From Paenibacillus plantarum (lineage in GTDB: Bacteria; Bacillota; Bacilli; Paenibacillales; NBRC-103111), in contig NZ_WHNY01000067.1 in assembly GCF_013141695.1 (NCBI RefSeq), positions 689,512 to 753,511 on the forward strand: a stretch of DNA of 64,000 nucleotides, given 5' to 3'. Shown here one piece after another: positions 1-7,983 of this stretch. Below the pieces are notes generated by a model. That model did no database searches, was not told the origin of the DNA, and worked only from the letters and a program-made list of their open reading frames with translations. Positions within the stretch are counted from its first letter, which is position 1. Each line of letters opens with the position of its first letter. Both the position numbers and the translations under genes were made by a program.

Positions 1-1226
1 AGATAGTTCAATAAATATTCTTGCGATGCCCGATACTCCGTGAAAATAATGACTTTGTCATTAATGTCTTGAATAAGTCGCATCGTGGTTTCTGCTTTAC
101 TATTGGACTTAATGCTGCGAATAAGCTCGACGAGCTCCCAAATTTTAGGCCGCATCGGTGAGTCTTCGGCTGTCTTTTTAAATAAATTCACCAACGTTAT
201 AAAAACAGCGTCTCGCGAACTGCACACCTCACGCTGAAGTGTAATCATAGAAAGCATGGAGCTGAGATCGCCGCCACTTTCGGAATAGCGTGTTCGTACG
301 AAATTCGTAACCCCATCATAGAGCGCTTGCTCATCGTCTGAGAGCGTGAGCGGGATATTACGCACAATCCGCTTCGTATAGTGAACACCGCCGTCTCCCC
401 GACGGTTACGAATCATCACCTTAGAAAGCTCTTGCTGGAGCTGAATCTCATTCTTCGGCGTACGTTTGCCGACAACGAAATTGCTCTTGAAGCTGTTCTG
501 CCCGCCAAGCTGACCTGGTTTTAGCAGCGTGATCAGATTGTAGAGCTCTTTGAGATCGTTCTGCACAGGTGTAGCTGTGAGGAGCAGGCAGTATTTTTTG
601 CGCAGCTCGTTGACGAACGTGTAGTTAGTCGTTTTCTTATTCTTCAGCTTGTGGGCTTCATCGACGATGAGCATATCGTATTCAAGGCCCATCACAATCT
701 CGCGATGCGGGTCCCTTTTGGCTGTGTCCATCGAAGCTACGATAATGTCAGCTTGCTGCCACATGTAGGCTTTTTTATGCGCAACGGCAGGGATGCCGAA
801 TTTGGTATTCAATTCCCGAACCCATTGCAGGACAAGGGAAGCGGGTACAAGGATGAGTGTTTTGCGGACAAGCCCGCGGATCATGTATTCTTTTAAAATT
901 AAACCAGCTTCAATGGTCTTCCCAAGTCCAACCTCATCGGCCAAAATAGCCCGCCCACGCATCTCGTTGAGCACTCGTTTCGCTGTATCAATCTGATGCG
1001 CCATAGGTTCTAGCGTCCCTAAGTGCGCAAGGCATTGCATATCATCAAACGTAGAAATAAGCCCCGATTCTTCCGATTCGTAGGCAAGCTGATATAAGGT
1101 CCAGTCATCCCAAGGACCTCCTCCACGTACACGATTGTCCAGCTCGGTAAACCAGTCCCTCTCAAAATGCATATCCAGCTGTTTATGAATGGGGCGAATG
1201 TTCTCTTGCTGATCATGTTGACGCAT
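1..1226 (-). CDS. SNF2/RapA-type DEAD/DEAH helicase, C-terminus outside window
   Basis: Reading the minus strand from an ATG at 1226, preceded by AGGAGGGC, gives an uninterrupted frame of 408 codons that runs off the window edge. Visible helicase motifs are DEVGLGKT (residues about 97-104, Walker A), LIVDEAHK (about 186-193, motif II) and LLTATP (about 215-220, motif III); the last residues seen (IIFTEYR) begin the second RecA-like lobe. This is the superfamily 2 SNF2/RapA architecture: ATP-driven remodelling of protein-DNA or polymerase complexes. The gene is divergent from lipM. A short perfect hairpin (AGTTTTGC, loop, GCAAAACT; 1244-1262) sits in its leader. The family is clear; the cellular role is not. 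Confidence 0.9.
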   Translation of the reverse strand, partial: MRQHDQQENIRPIHKQLDMHFERDWFTELDNRVRGGGPWDDWTLYQLAYESEESGLISTFDDMQCLAHLGTLEPMAHQIDTAKRVLNEMRGRAILADEVGLGKTIEAGLILKEYMIRGLVRKTLILVPASLVLQWVRELNTKFGIPAVAHKKAYMWQQADIIVASMDTAKRDPHREIVMGLEYDMLIVDEAHKLKNKKTTNYTFVNELRKKYCLLLTATPVQNDLKELYNLITLLKPGQLGGQNSFKSNFVVGKRTPKNEIQLQQELSKVMIRNRRGDGGVHYTKRIVRNIPLTLSDDEQALYDGVTNFVRTRYSESGGDLSSMLSMITLQREVCSSRDAVFITLVNLFKKTAEDSPMRPKIWELVELIRSIKSNSKAETTMRLIQDINDKVIIFTEYRASQEYLLNY

Positions 1227-1478
1227 GGCTGTGCCCTCCTAAAAGTTTTGCGTAGCAAAACTAGCCTCGTAAGCATATGCTACGATCTGATACTGCGCCT
1301 ATCCTCAAACGTCGCATACTTGTTAGTATGTCCAGAGAAGAATCTTTCATAACTTTTCCCATGTAAGAGTTTTACTAGGGGGAAGTTCTCAGAGGTCGAA
1401 CGCTGATCTTGAATATGCTATGATAGAGGTTGGTTTTTGGGAAAAAGTGACGTTCTACACGAAAGGAAGTCGAATGAG

Positions 1479-2318
1479 ATGACAGCTTGGCGATTTATAC
1501 ATACAGGGGATCGTTCTCCTGCTGAAAATATGGCGTTAGATGAAGCGATACTTACCGCTCACAGTGAAGGCAAGGTTCCGCCAACGGTGCGGTTCTATGG
1601 ATGGAATCCTGCTACGTTATCTATTGGTTATTTTCAAAAGGCGGCTGAAGTTGATCAAGAAGCGGTTGCAAGCGAGGGAATTGGCTTTGTGAGACGGCCT
1701 ACTGGCGGAAGAGCTGTGCTGCACGATAAAGAGTTGACGTATAGCATCATCGTGGCTGAGGATTATCCAGGCATTCCACGCAATGTGACGGAAGCGTATC
1801 GTGTGTTGAGCGAGGGGTTATTGCAAGGTTTTCGTGCGCTAGGCCTAGCAGCAGAAATGGTGCAGTTGGCAAGCGATGAGGAAAAAGAGAAATACGCTTC
1901 CGCTGGTTCTGCGGCTTGCTTCGATTCACCTTCGTGGTACGAGTTGGTTGTGGAAGGTCGCAAAGTCGCTGGCAGCGCGCAAGTTCGGCAGAAAAACGTT
2001 GTATTGCAGCATGGCTCGATCCTGCTGGATATGGATACGGATCAATTATTTCGGATGCTGCGCTTCTCGAATGAGAAAGTGGCCGATCGCATGAAACATA
2101 GCTTTCTAAAGAAGGCTGTAGCCATTAATGAATTGCTGCGCGCACAAGGGAAAGCGGAAGTCACGTTGCGCGAAGTGGAGGAAGCGTTCCGGCGTGAAAT
2201 CGCGCTAGGTCTTGGTGTCGAACTCGTCGAGTCGTCATTGACGGACTACGAGATTGAACTTACGGAGCGACTTGTTGCCGAGAAATACGGCACGGACGAG
2301 TGGAATTTACGGCGGTAG
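1479..2318 (+). CDS. lipM: Octanoyltransferase LipM
   Basis: 279 residues of the BPL/LPL (biotin-lipoate ligase) fold. Family knowledge: LipM moves octanoyl from acyl-carrier protein to the glycine-cleavage H protein, the first step of lipoate assembly in Bacillus-type bacteria. Seen: RRPTGGRAVLH (residues 72-82), ACFDSPSWYE with the probable catalytic Cys147, and the GRKVAGSAQ segment. An upstream TTG at 1437 is in frame, but ATG 1479 has a GGAAG box about 9 nt away and gives the family N-terminus MTAWRFIHTG, so I chose it. It appears to be a single-gene transcription unit, divergent from the helicase. Confidence 0.93.
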   Translation: MTAWRFIHTGDRSPAENMALDEAILTAHSEGKVPPTVRFYGWNPATLSIGYFQKAAEVDQEAVASEGIGFVRRPTGGRAVLHDKELTYSIIVAEDYPGIPRNVTEAYRVLSEGLLQGFRALGLAAEMVQLASDEEKEKYASAGSAACFDSPSWYELVVEGRKVAGSAQVRQKNVVLQHGSILLDMDTDQLFRMLRFSNEKVADRMKHSFLKKAVAINELLRAQGKAEVTLREVEEAFRREIALGLGVELVESSLTDYEIELTERLVAEKYGTDEWNLRR

Positions 2319-2617
2319 TAAGTTAACAGAAGTAGGAAAGTGGATGATAGGTGGGCTGAAGTAGTTATTGCTGCGAGTGCACCTTCTTAGCCTAACAGAG
2401 AGGAATAAATGGATTTCATGTAGCTAAATTAGAGGAAAAGGCTGAATTTTTAGGAATAAATGGATTATATACAGGTAATAGCAGCTAGTATTGCCTGTGT
2501 GGTCAGAAATCGCTGAATTAGCTGTAGGTTTTCCAGTTATTCAAGCAATTGACCGAAAATGATCTAAAATAGCTGGAGTTTTTCCAGTTAGCTGATTCAT
2601 TCGGATTCATCCAAATA
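2319..2617. repeat. Intergenic DNA with short dispersed repeats
   Basis: No gene is seen. GGAATAAATGGATT occurs twice (about 2401 and 2450), and variants of GCTGAATTAGCTG and TTTTTCCAGTTAGCTG recur nearby. They look like copies of a small degenerate AT-rich repeat. No function can be assigned. Confidence 0.4.
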
Positions 2618-2662
2618 AAGGACAGCCCTCAGGTAGAAGAATCTACTCAAAGGACTGTCCTT
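2618..2662 (-). terminator. Terminator after the TrpXYZ-like ABC operon
   Basis: An 8-bp inverted repeat (AAGGACAG at 2618-2625, CTGTCCTT at 2655-2662) lies just past the stop codon of the ATPase gene. On the minus strand it is followed by a weak T-rich tract. Confidence 0.55.
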
Positions 2663-2668
2663 AATTAA

Positions 2669-3463
2669 TTATCCGAGTACGACTCGGTCATCCGCTAGCT
2701 TATTGCCGCTGATATGTTCAAACTCACCGAGCAGCTGCGCTACGGTGAGGTTCTTCTTCCGTTCCTCGTTCACATCAAGAATGATGCGACCTTTATCCAT
2801 CATGATCAGGCGATTGCCGAGACGAATCGCTTGCTCCATATTGTGCGTGACCATGAGTGTGGTCAGCTTCATTTCGCGCACGATTTCCTCTGTCAATCGT
2901 GTGATCAGTTCAGCCCGCGCGGGATCGAGCGCGGCTGTATGCTCATCGAGCAGCAGAATCTGCGGCTCGGTGAACGTTGCCATGAGCAAGCTGAGGGCTT
3001 GTCGCTCGCCGCCGGAGAGCAGACCGACCTTCGCGCGCAGGCGGCTTTCCAAGCCGATACCGAGGCGCTGCAGCTGTTCCAGGAACAACGCGCGCTTTCG
3101 CGCGTTGGTGCCGAAGCTGAGCCCGCGCTTCTTGCCGCGGGCATACGCCATGGCGAGATTCTCCTCGATGGTCATACGAGGAGCGGTCCCCGCCATGGGG
3201 TCTTGAAAGACGCGGCCGATCCAGCGGCTGCGCTTGTACTCAGGCAGATGGTGAATGACTTCACCATCTATGCGCACTTCGCCGGCGTCTGGCGTCATGA
3301 CGCCGGAGATGATGTTCATCAGCGTCGATTTACCGGCGCCGTTACTGCCGATGACCGTGACGAAGTCACCGGGCTTCAGGGTTAGGTTAATGCCGATGAG
3401 CGCAATTTTCTCATCGGCAGAACCAGGGTTAAAGAGCTTGGAAACATTCGAGAGCTGCAGCAT
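2669..3463 (-). CDS. ABC transporter ATP-binding protein (TrpZ-like)
   Basis: 264 residues with Walker A GSNGAGKST (about 39-47), signature LLSGGERQALSL (about 148-159), Walker B ILLLDEHTAALD (about 170-181) and the switch histidine in VTHNMEQA. It energises the membrane permease encoded immediately upstream; the stop and start codons of the two genes touch at 3463. Its normal partners are the permease and lipoprotein of the same operon. The three-gene order and the substrate-binding family (PF04392 type) resemble TrpXYZ, a tryptophan-linked importer of streptococci, but the substrate is not proven by sequence. Confidence 0.9.
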   Translation of the reverse strand: MLQLSNVSKLFNPGSADEKIALIGINLTLKPGDFVTVIGSNGAGKSTLMNIISGVMTPDAGEVRIDGEVIHHLPEYKRSRWIGRVFQDPMAGTAPRMTIEENLAMAYARGKKRGLSFGTNARKRALFLEQLQRLGIGLESRLRAKVGLLSGGERQALSLLMATFTEPQILLLDEHTAALDPARAELITRLTEEIVREMKLTTLMVTHNMEQAIRLGNRLIMMDKGRIILDVNEERKKNLTVAQLLGEFEHISGNKLADDRVVLG

Positions 3464-4380
3464 TAACGCCCACCTCCTTTGTTCATTTGCAGCGCGAGCT
3501 CGAGGAGCTCAGCAGAGCGCTTCTTCGCATTCGCTTTTTGTTTGATCGATCGCTGCACGGATGGCAGAACGAGCGCGATAATCACGATAATCGCGGTAAT
3601 TAACTTCAAGTCGGACGCTTTCAGCCACTCAACTCGAAGTGCTAACGCGACAACAATTCGGTACACGATGGAACCGAGTACAGCAGCAAGTGTCGCTTGG
3701 AAAACGGAGCGAGCCCCAAAAATCGCTTCCCCAATAATAACGGAAGCTAGTCCCACCACGATCATCCCGATCCCCATCGAGATGTCCGCAAAGCCGGATT
3801 GCTGAGCAATAAGTGCACCGGATAAAGCTACTAATCCATTTGACAAGCTCAAGCCTAGAATCGTTGTTCGGTCCGTGTTGGCACCGAAGCTGCGAATCAT
3901 GCGAGCGTTGTCCCCAGTTGCACGGAGAGCAAGACCCAGATCGGTATGCAGGAACGCATCAAGCAACAATTTGAATACAATCACAATGATCAATACTACG
4001 GTAATTGGTGACATGGAAGTAAACAAAGTATCTACACCAAGAAGCGAAATGTTCGGTTTGCCCATGATGCGCATATTAATCGAGTACAAGGCAATCATCA
4101 TAAGAATTCCGGACAGAAGCCCATTAATTTTACCCTTCGTATGAAGCAGTCCTGTGCAAGCGCCAGCCACAAGTCCACCTGCAAAAGCGGCCAAACAAGC
4201 AAGAAGTGGCGAGTAGCCGTTTGCGATTAGAATCGCAGCAATGGCACCGCCTGTTGTAAAGCTGCCATCCACCGTTAGATCAGGGAAATCAAGAATACGA
4301 AACGTAATATAAACACCTAGCGCCATCAATGCATAGAGAAGTCCTAGCTCGACGGCACCAGTCATTGAATCCATCATCAT
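3463..4380 (-). CDS. ABC transporter permease (TrpY-like, BPD-2 family)
   Basis: About 305 residues, strongly hydrophobic, with roughly eight to nine membrane segments and the conserved LDFPDLTVDGSF segment typical of permeases that pair with PF04392 binding proteins. A longer frame opens at 4428, but AGGAGG at 4385-4390 lies just upstream of ATG 4380, giving MMMDSMTGAVELGLL. It forms the membrane channel of the importer and is translationally coupled to the downstream ATPase gene. Confidence 0.88.
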   Translation of the reverse strand: MMMDSMTGAVELGLLYALMALGVYITFRILDFPDLTVDGSFTTGGAIAAILIANGYSPLLACLAAFAGGLVAGACTGLLHTKGKINGLLSGILMMIALYSINMRIMGKPNISLLGVDTLFTSMSPITVVLIIVIVFKLLLDAFLHTDLGLALRATGDNARMIRSFGANTDRTTILGLSLSNGLVALSGALIAQQSGFADISMGIGMIVVGLASVIIGEAIFGARSVFQATLAAVLGSIVYRIVVALALRVEWLKASDLKLITAIIVIIALVLPSVQRSIKQKANAKKRSAELLELALQMNKGGGR

Positions 4381-4447
4381 TATTCCTCCTAACTTTGAAA
4401 AAAAGGGATGAACGAAAGTGACGTTCACCCCTTTAGTGTCTTTCTAC

Positions 4448-5503
4448 TCACTGAATAATATTTTTCTCTTTATCTTTTACTGCGGCTTTCATCGCATCCG
4501 TTACTTCGATGCCTTGTGCTTTAGCTGCTTTTAGGTTTAGGATGAGATCCATTTTGTCAGGTACAGTTACTTTCATGTCTGCTGGTTTTTTACCATTCTT
4601 GAGGATGTCGACAGCCATTTGGCCTACTTGGTAGCCGTGATCAAAGTATTTGAAGCCAACTGTTGCGAAAGCTCCTTTTTCAACGGTATCACGGTCACTG
4701 GAGAAGAATGGGATCTTCTTATCGTTCGCGATTTGAATGATACCATCCACACCACTAACAACTGTGTTATCAAGCGTAATCAAGAATGCATCTGCACGAC
4801 CAACAAGGGACTGTGCAGCTTGTTTAACTTCTGATGTGTTTGTAACTGGTGCTTTAATTAGCTTGATGCCATGCTTGGTTAAAGATTGTTCAGCATTTTT
4901 GGCCATAATGACAGCGTTTGGTTCTCCTTCATTCAGGACAAGACCAACAGTCTTAATCTTCGGCATGTTAGCTGCAACGAAATCCATCAATTGGGCAATG
5001 GCCATTGGATTCGTATCGGAAGCTCCGGATACATTGCCGCCTGGCTTATCCACATTGGTTACGATTTTGGCTGCAAGTGGGTCTGTAACCGCTGCGAAAA
5101 GAATCGGTGCTTTCTTCACTTGCTGTACCACTGCTTGTGCGGATGGTGTTGCAATTCCCAGTACAAGATCGTTGTCAGCGGAAGCAATTTTTTGAGCGAT
5201 GGATAAGTTATTCGGTTGATCGCCTTGTGCATTATTGAAGTCAACCTTCAGGTTCGTGCCTTCTACGATGCCTGCATCTTTAAGTGCTGCAAGGAATCCC
5301 TGGCGTGTTGCATCTAACGATGGATGTTCAACAATTTGTGAAATCGCAATCTTATAAGTTTTGGATGCGGCTGCTGTAGCTGCCGGAGTAGTTGAGGCTG
5401 CACCACCTGCTGCAGGCGTTGGCTCCGCTTTTTGACCACAACCTGCGACTAACATAATAGCTGCTGATAATACGATGGATGTGAGTGCTTTCTTTTTCAA
5501 CAA
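4448..5503 (-). CDS. ABC transporter substrate-binding lipoprotein (TrpX-like)
   Basis: 351 residues starting at TTG with GAGAGGGG upstream. A signal peptide with lipobox LVAGC (Cys22) is followed by an Ala/Thr/Pro-rich linker and a periplasmic-binding-like fold of the PF04392 (ABC_sub_bind) family, for example ISQIVEHPSLDATRQGF, FAAVTDPLAAKIV and PGGNVSGASD. As a lipoprotein anchored outside the membrane it would capture the ligand for the permease. It is the first gene of the operon and lies behind a structured leader that may control it. Confidence 0.9.
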   Translation of the reverse strand: MLKKKALTSIVLSAAIMLVAGCGQKAEPTPAAGGAASTTPAATAAASKTYKIAISQIVEHPSLDATRQGFLAALKDAGIVEGTNLKVDFNNAQGDQPNNLSIAQKIASADNDLVLGIATPSAQAVVQQVKKAPILFAAVTDPLAAKIVTNVDKPGGNVSGASDTNPMAIAQLMDFVAANMPKIKTVGLVLNEGEPNAVIMAKNAEQSLTKHGIKLIKAPVTNTSEVKQAAQSLVGRADAFLITLDNTVVSGVDGIIQIANDKKIPFFSSDRDTVEKGAFATVGFKYFDHGYQVGQMAVDILKNGKKPADMKVTVPDKMDLILNLKAAKAQGIEVTDAMKAAVKDKEKNIIQ

Positions 5504-5533
5504 AATTACCCCTCTCTAAGTTCCCAGATGTTG

Positions 5534-5603
5534 CTTGGACGCATTGCTCTCCCACCACTTTAACGCTTTCGTTCAGCAAAGCGTGAGAGGCGAGGTGTCC
5601 AAG
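5534..5603 (-). promoter_or_regulatory. Structured leader RNA of the ABC importer operon
   Basis: The minus-strand leader folds into three nested helices: CTTGGAC with GTCCAAG (7 bp), CTCTC with GAGAG (5 bp), and ACGCTTT with AAAGCGT (7 bp) closing an 8-nt loop. It lies between the promoter and the start codon. I see neither a T-box sequence (GGUGGNACCGCG) nor a known riboswitch consensus, so the ligand or regulator is unknown. The pairing is seen directly; a regulatory role is inferred. Confidence 0.5.
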
Positions 5604-5622
5604 TACTTTTATAATTAACCAT

Positions 5623-5652
5623 AGTTTAATTGGCTCATGGGGTTTCCGTCAA
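5623..5652 (-). promoter_or_regulatory. Sigma-A-like promoter of the ABC importer operon
   Basis: On the minus strand TTGACG (5647-5652) is followed after 18 bp by TAAACT (5623-5628). The transcript would begin just before the structured leader. Confidence 0.5.
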
Positions 5653-5737
5653 TTGTTTTATCCGAATTTGTGATTATTTTGTGAATATTTGTCGGGAGGA
5701 AACGTGACATACGGAGGTAGAGATGGGGTTTGTACGC

Positions 5738-5792
5738 AAAAAAGAGGACAGCCTTTAGAAGCCAGATGAGATGACTTGGACTAGGGCTGCCC
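5738..5792 (-). terminator. Rho-independent terminator of the aminotransferase gene
   Basis: On the minus strand GGGCAGCC pairs with GGCTGTCC (one G-U pair) and is followed by CTCTTTTTT. The first arm overlaps the last codons of the aminotransferase gene. Confidence 0.75.
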
Positions 5793-6641
5793 TTGTATGG
5801 GGGGAGTGTTTTGGTTGAGAAAGGTTCTTTCAAATTCGGCTTGAAGTTTCTGGGTTGTTGGACCAGGTACTCCTGAACCGATAGATTGTCCATCTATTTG
5901 AAGGATTGGTGTAATTTCTACCGTCGTACCTGTGATAAAAGCTTCATCCGCCTGTAGAAGTTGTTCCGTCGTGAAAGATTCTTCTTTGACTGGTATTTGT
6001 AAGGCATGCGCTATTCGGAGTACGACAGCACGCGTAATCCCATGCAGAATCAAGTGATTGGCGGGGTGCGTGTAGAGAACCTGATCTTTCACCATCATCA
6101 GATTGGAGGCACTGCATTCGGTTACCGTGCCTTCACGATGAAGCACGACTTCTTGTACACCATGATCTAATGCAGCTTGCTTGGCAAGTACATTTGGCAG
6201 CAAATTTAGGGTCTTGAGATCGCATCGTAACCAGCGAATATCAGGTTGTGTAACGGCGTTGATGCCATTCTGAATGGTGGCTAAAGGACGCTTCACCTCA
6301 GAACAATAGGCGAGTACAATGGGCACAGCCTGTGTCGGGAATGGATGCGCGCGAGGCGCCTCTCCACGAGTAATTTGCAAATAAACCGTGCCCTCGATGA
6401 GGTTGTTGTGCCCAATGAGCTTATTCAATATAGTTAGAATTTCATCACTTGTATGAGGTAAGGAGAGGCGTACTTCACTTGCTGTTCGTTCGAGCCGCTG
6501 CATATGTGCAGCACCTTCATAAATCTGACCATTGTAGACGCGAAACACTTCATAAATTCCATCACCAAAGTAATAGCCACGATCATCGGGTGAGATTTGG
6601 ATGTCTTGTTTATGTACGAATTCGTTTTTATAAAAATACAT
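5781..6641 (-). CDS. dat: D-amino-acid aminotransferase (class IV, PLP-dependent)
   Basis: 286 residues, the usual length of the D-alanine/branched-chain class IV fold. DRGYYFGDGIYEVFRVYNG near the N-terminus is family-typical, Lys143 in DLKTLNLLPN is the expected Schiff-base lysine, and ECSASNLMMV and GITRAVVL contribute to the cofactor pocket. The family interconverts D-alanine and D-glutamate through 2-oxo acids, supplying wall precursors. AGGAGAG precedes the ATG. It is divergent from nrdJ, and the LexA-like operator between them may lie in its promoter as well. A branched-chain aminotransferase or lyase specificity cannot be excluded. Confidence 0.85.
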   Translation of the reverse strand: MYFYKNEFVHKQDIQISPDDRGYYFGDGIYEVFRVYNGQIYEGAAHMQRLERTASEVRLSLPHTSDEILTILNKLIGHNNLIEGTVYLQITRGEAPRAHPFPTQAVPIVLAYCSEVKRPLATIQNGINAVTQPDIRWLRCDLKTLNLLPNVLAKQAALDHGVQEVVLHREGTVTECSASNLMMVKDQVLYTHPANHLILHGITRAVVLRIAHALQIPVKEESFTTEQLLQADEAFITGTTVEITPILQIDGQSIGSGVPGPTTQKLQAEFERTFLNQNTPPIQGQP

Positions 6642-6674
6642 GATTCATCTCTCCTATTTATAAAAAAAATAATA

Positions 6675-6686
6675 GAACATATGTTC
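6675..6686. promoter_or_regulatory. LexA/DinR-type operator
   Basis: GAACATATGTTC, within the 14-bp perfect palindrome AGAACATATGTTCT (6674-6687), fits the Bacillus SOS box (CGAAC, 4 nt, GTTCG). It overlaps the -35 region of the nrdJ promoter and sits 34 bp from the divergent dat start, so it could repress one or both genes. Confidence 0.7.
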
Positions 6687-6722
6687 TGTTTTGCTGAAAA
6701 ATGTGATATACTATATCTAGGT
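6684..6722 (+). promoter_or_regulatory. Upstream nrdJ promoter P1 with candidate NrdR box
   Basis: TTCTGT (6684-6689), a 17-bp spacer and TATACT (6707-6712). The -35 overlaps the LexA-like palindrome. ACTATATCTAGGT at 6710-6722 is one or two mismatches from an NrdR box and would cover the -10. Confidence 0.45.
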
Positions 6723-6789
6723 TATCAAACATGGATAAGAACGTCAAAACTAGCACTTTGTTGATTTTTTTGCAATGGGTATTTAGACT

Positions 6790-6843
6790 TTGTCTCCGCT
6801 AGATGTTGTGTAGTATAATCAGTAAGGTATACCATATATTGTG
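6790..6843 (+). promoter_or_regulatory. Downstream nrdJ promoter P2 with candidate NrdR box
   Basis: TTGTCT (6790-6795), an 18-bp spacer and TATAAT (6814-6819). ACCATATATTGTG at 6831-6843, just past the start point, resembles the NrdR consensus ACwATATATwGTg. The NrdR assignment is tentative because the two boxes are 121 bp apart rather than closely paired. Confidence 0.4.
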
Positions 6844-6921
6844 AATTGGTGGTTTCTGGCACTTGTATTTATTATCTTAAATCGCAGCAATATTTGCGGC
6901 TACTTGGGAGGGATTTGAACG

Positions 6922-7983
6922 ATGGGGAATGGTTACACCAGTAAGAAGTTAACGGGTTTAAGTGAAAAAATATTTCTGGATCGTTATGCGCTGAAGGATG
7001 CGGATACGAGTCATGCGAAAGTCGGAGACACCGTTCTCGTACTGACGAAGGATGATCCGAAATTCCCAGCCAAAGAAGTTGGTGAGATTGTTAGTCGTGC
7101 TGGAAGCAAAGTGAAGGTTCTGACACGCAGCGGTGAAACGGTTGAATCTGAGGTTGAGAAGTTGACATTAAATAGAGAAAAGACACCGGAAGAAATGTGG
7201 GATCGCTTGGCAGGAGCGATGGCTTCGGTTGAGAAGACAGCGGAGAAGCGTCAGGAATGGACGGAGAAATTCAGATACATTCTGAACGATTGGAAGCTTG
7301 TACCTGGGGGCCGGATTGCAGCAGGCGCGGATGCGAGTGATGAATTGACTTTGTTCAATTGCTACGTCATTCCTTCACCGAAGGATAGTCGCGGCGGGAT
7401 TATGAACACGTTGACTGAAATGACTGAAATTATGTCACGCGGTGGTGGCGTTGGCATTAATTTGTCTTCACTTCGACCGAGACGTTCAGTGGTGAAAGGC
7501 GTTAATGGATCGTCCAGCGGCGCTGTCTCTTGGGGTGGATTGTTTAGTTATACGACAGGTTTGATCGAGCAAGGCGGTAGCCGTCGCGGGGCGTTAATGC
7601 TGATGATTAATGATTGGCATCCAGATCTGGAGGATTTCATTACGGTGAAGTCCACCATGGGGCAGATTACGAACGCGAACTTATCTGTTTGCGTAAGTAA
7701 TGGCTTCATGAAAGCGGTGAAGGAGGATCTAGAATGGGAACTGGTGTTCCCGGATACCACAGATCCAGAGTACAATGAACTGTGGGACGGTAATTTAGAT
7801 GCGTGGAAGAAATTAGGCAAAGCTGTTAAGCCTTATCGCACGGTTCGCGCGCGTGATGTTTGGCACTCGATTATTGAATCGGCATGGAAATCCGCTGAAC
7901 CTGGCGTAGTATTCTTGGAATATTACAATCAGATGTCCAATAGCTGGTATTTTAATCCTATTATTTGTACGAATCCGTGTGGT
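6922..7983 (+). CDS. nrdJ: Class II ribonucleotide reductase NrdJ, exon 1
   Basis: The first 354 codons of adenosylcobalamin-dependent ribonucleotide reductase, which makes deoxyribonucleotides without oxygen. Seen: the N-terminal extension, LFNCYVIPSP (redox Cys147), GGGVGINLSSLRPR and QGGSRRGALM of the substrate pocket, and a final ICTNPCG in which N351 and C353 start the catalytic N-x-C-x-E thiyl-radical motif. The frame then enters an intervening sequence and stops at once; the missing E355 is the first codon of exon 2 at 9216. GGGAGG precedes ATG 6922. Spliced length would be 879 residues, normal for the family. Confidence 0.93.

Noticed and set aside
5534..5603. T-box leader
   Set aside because: No specificity-loop or GGUGGNACCGCG-type antiterminator sequence.
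6722..6921. Adenosylcobalamin riboswitch before nrdJ
   Set aside because: The leader is short and AT-rich and I see no B12-box-like sequence.
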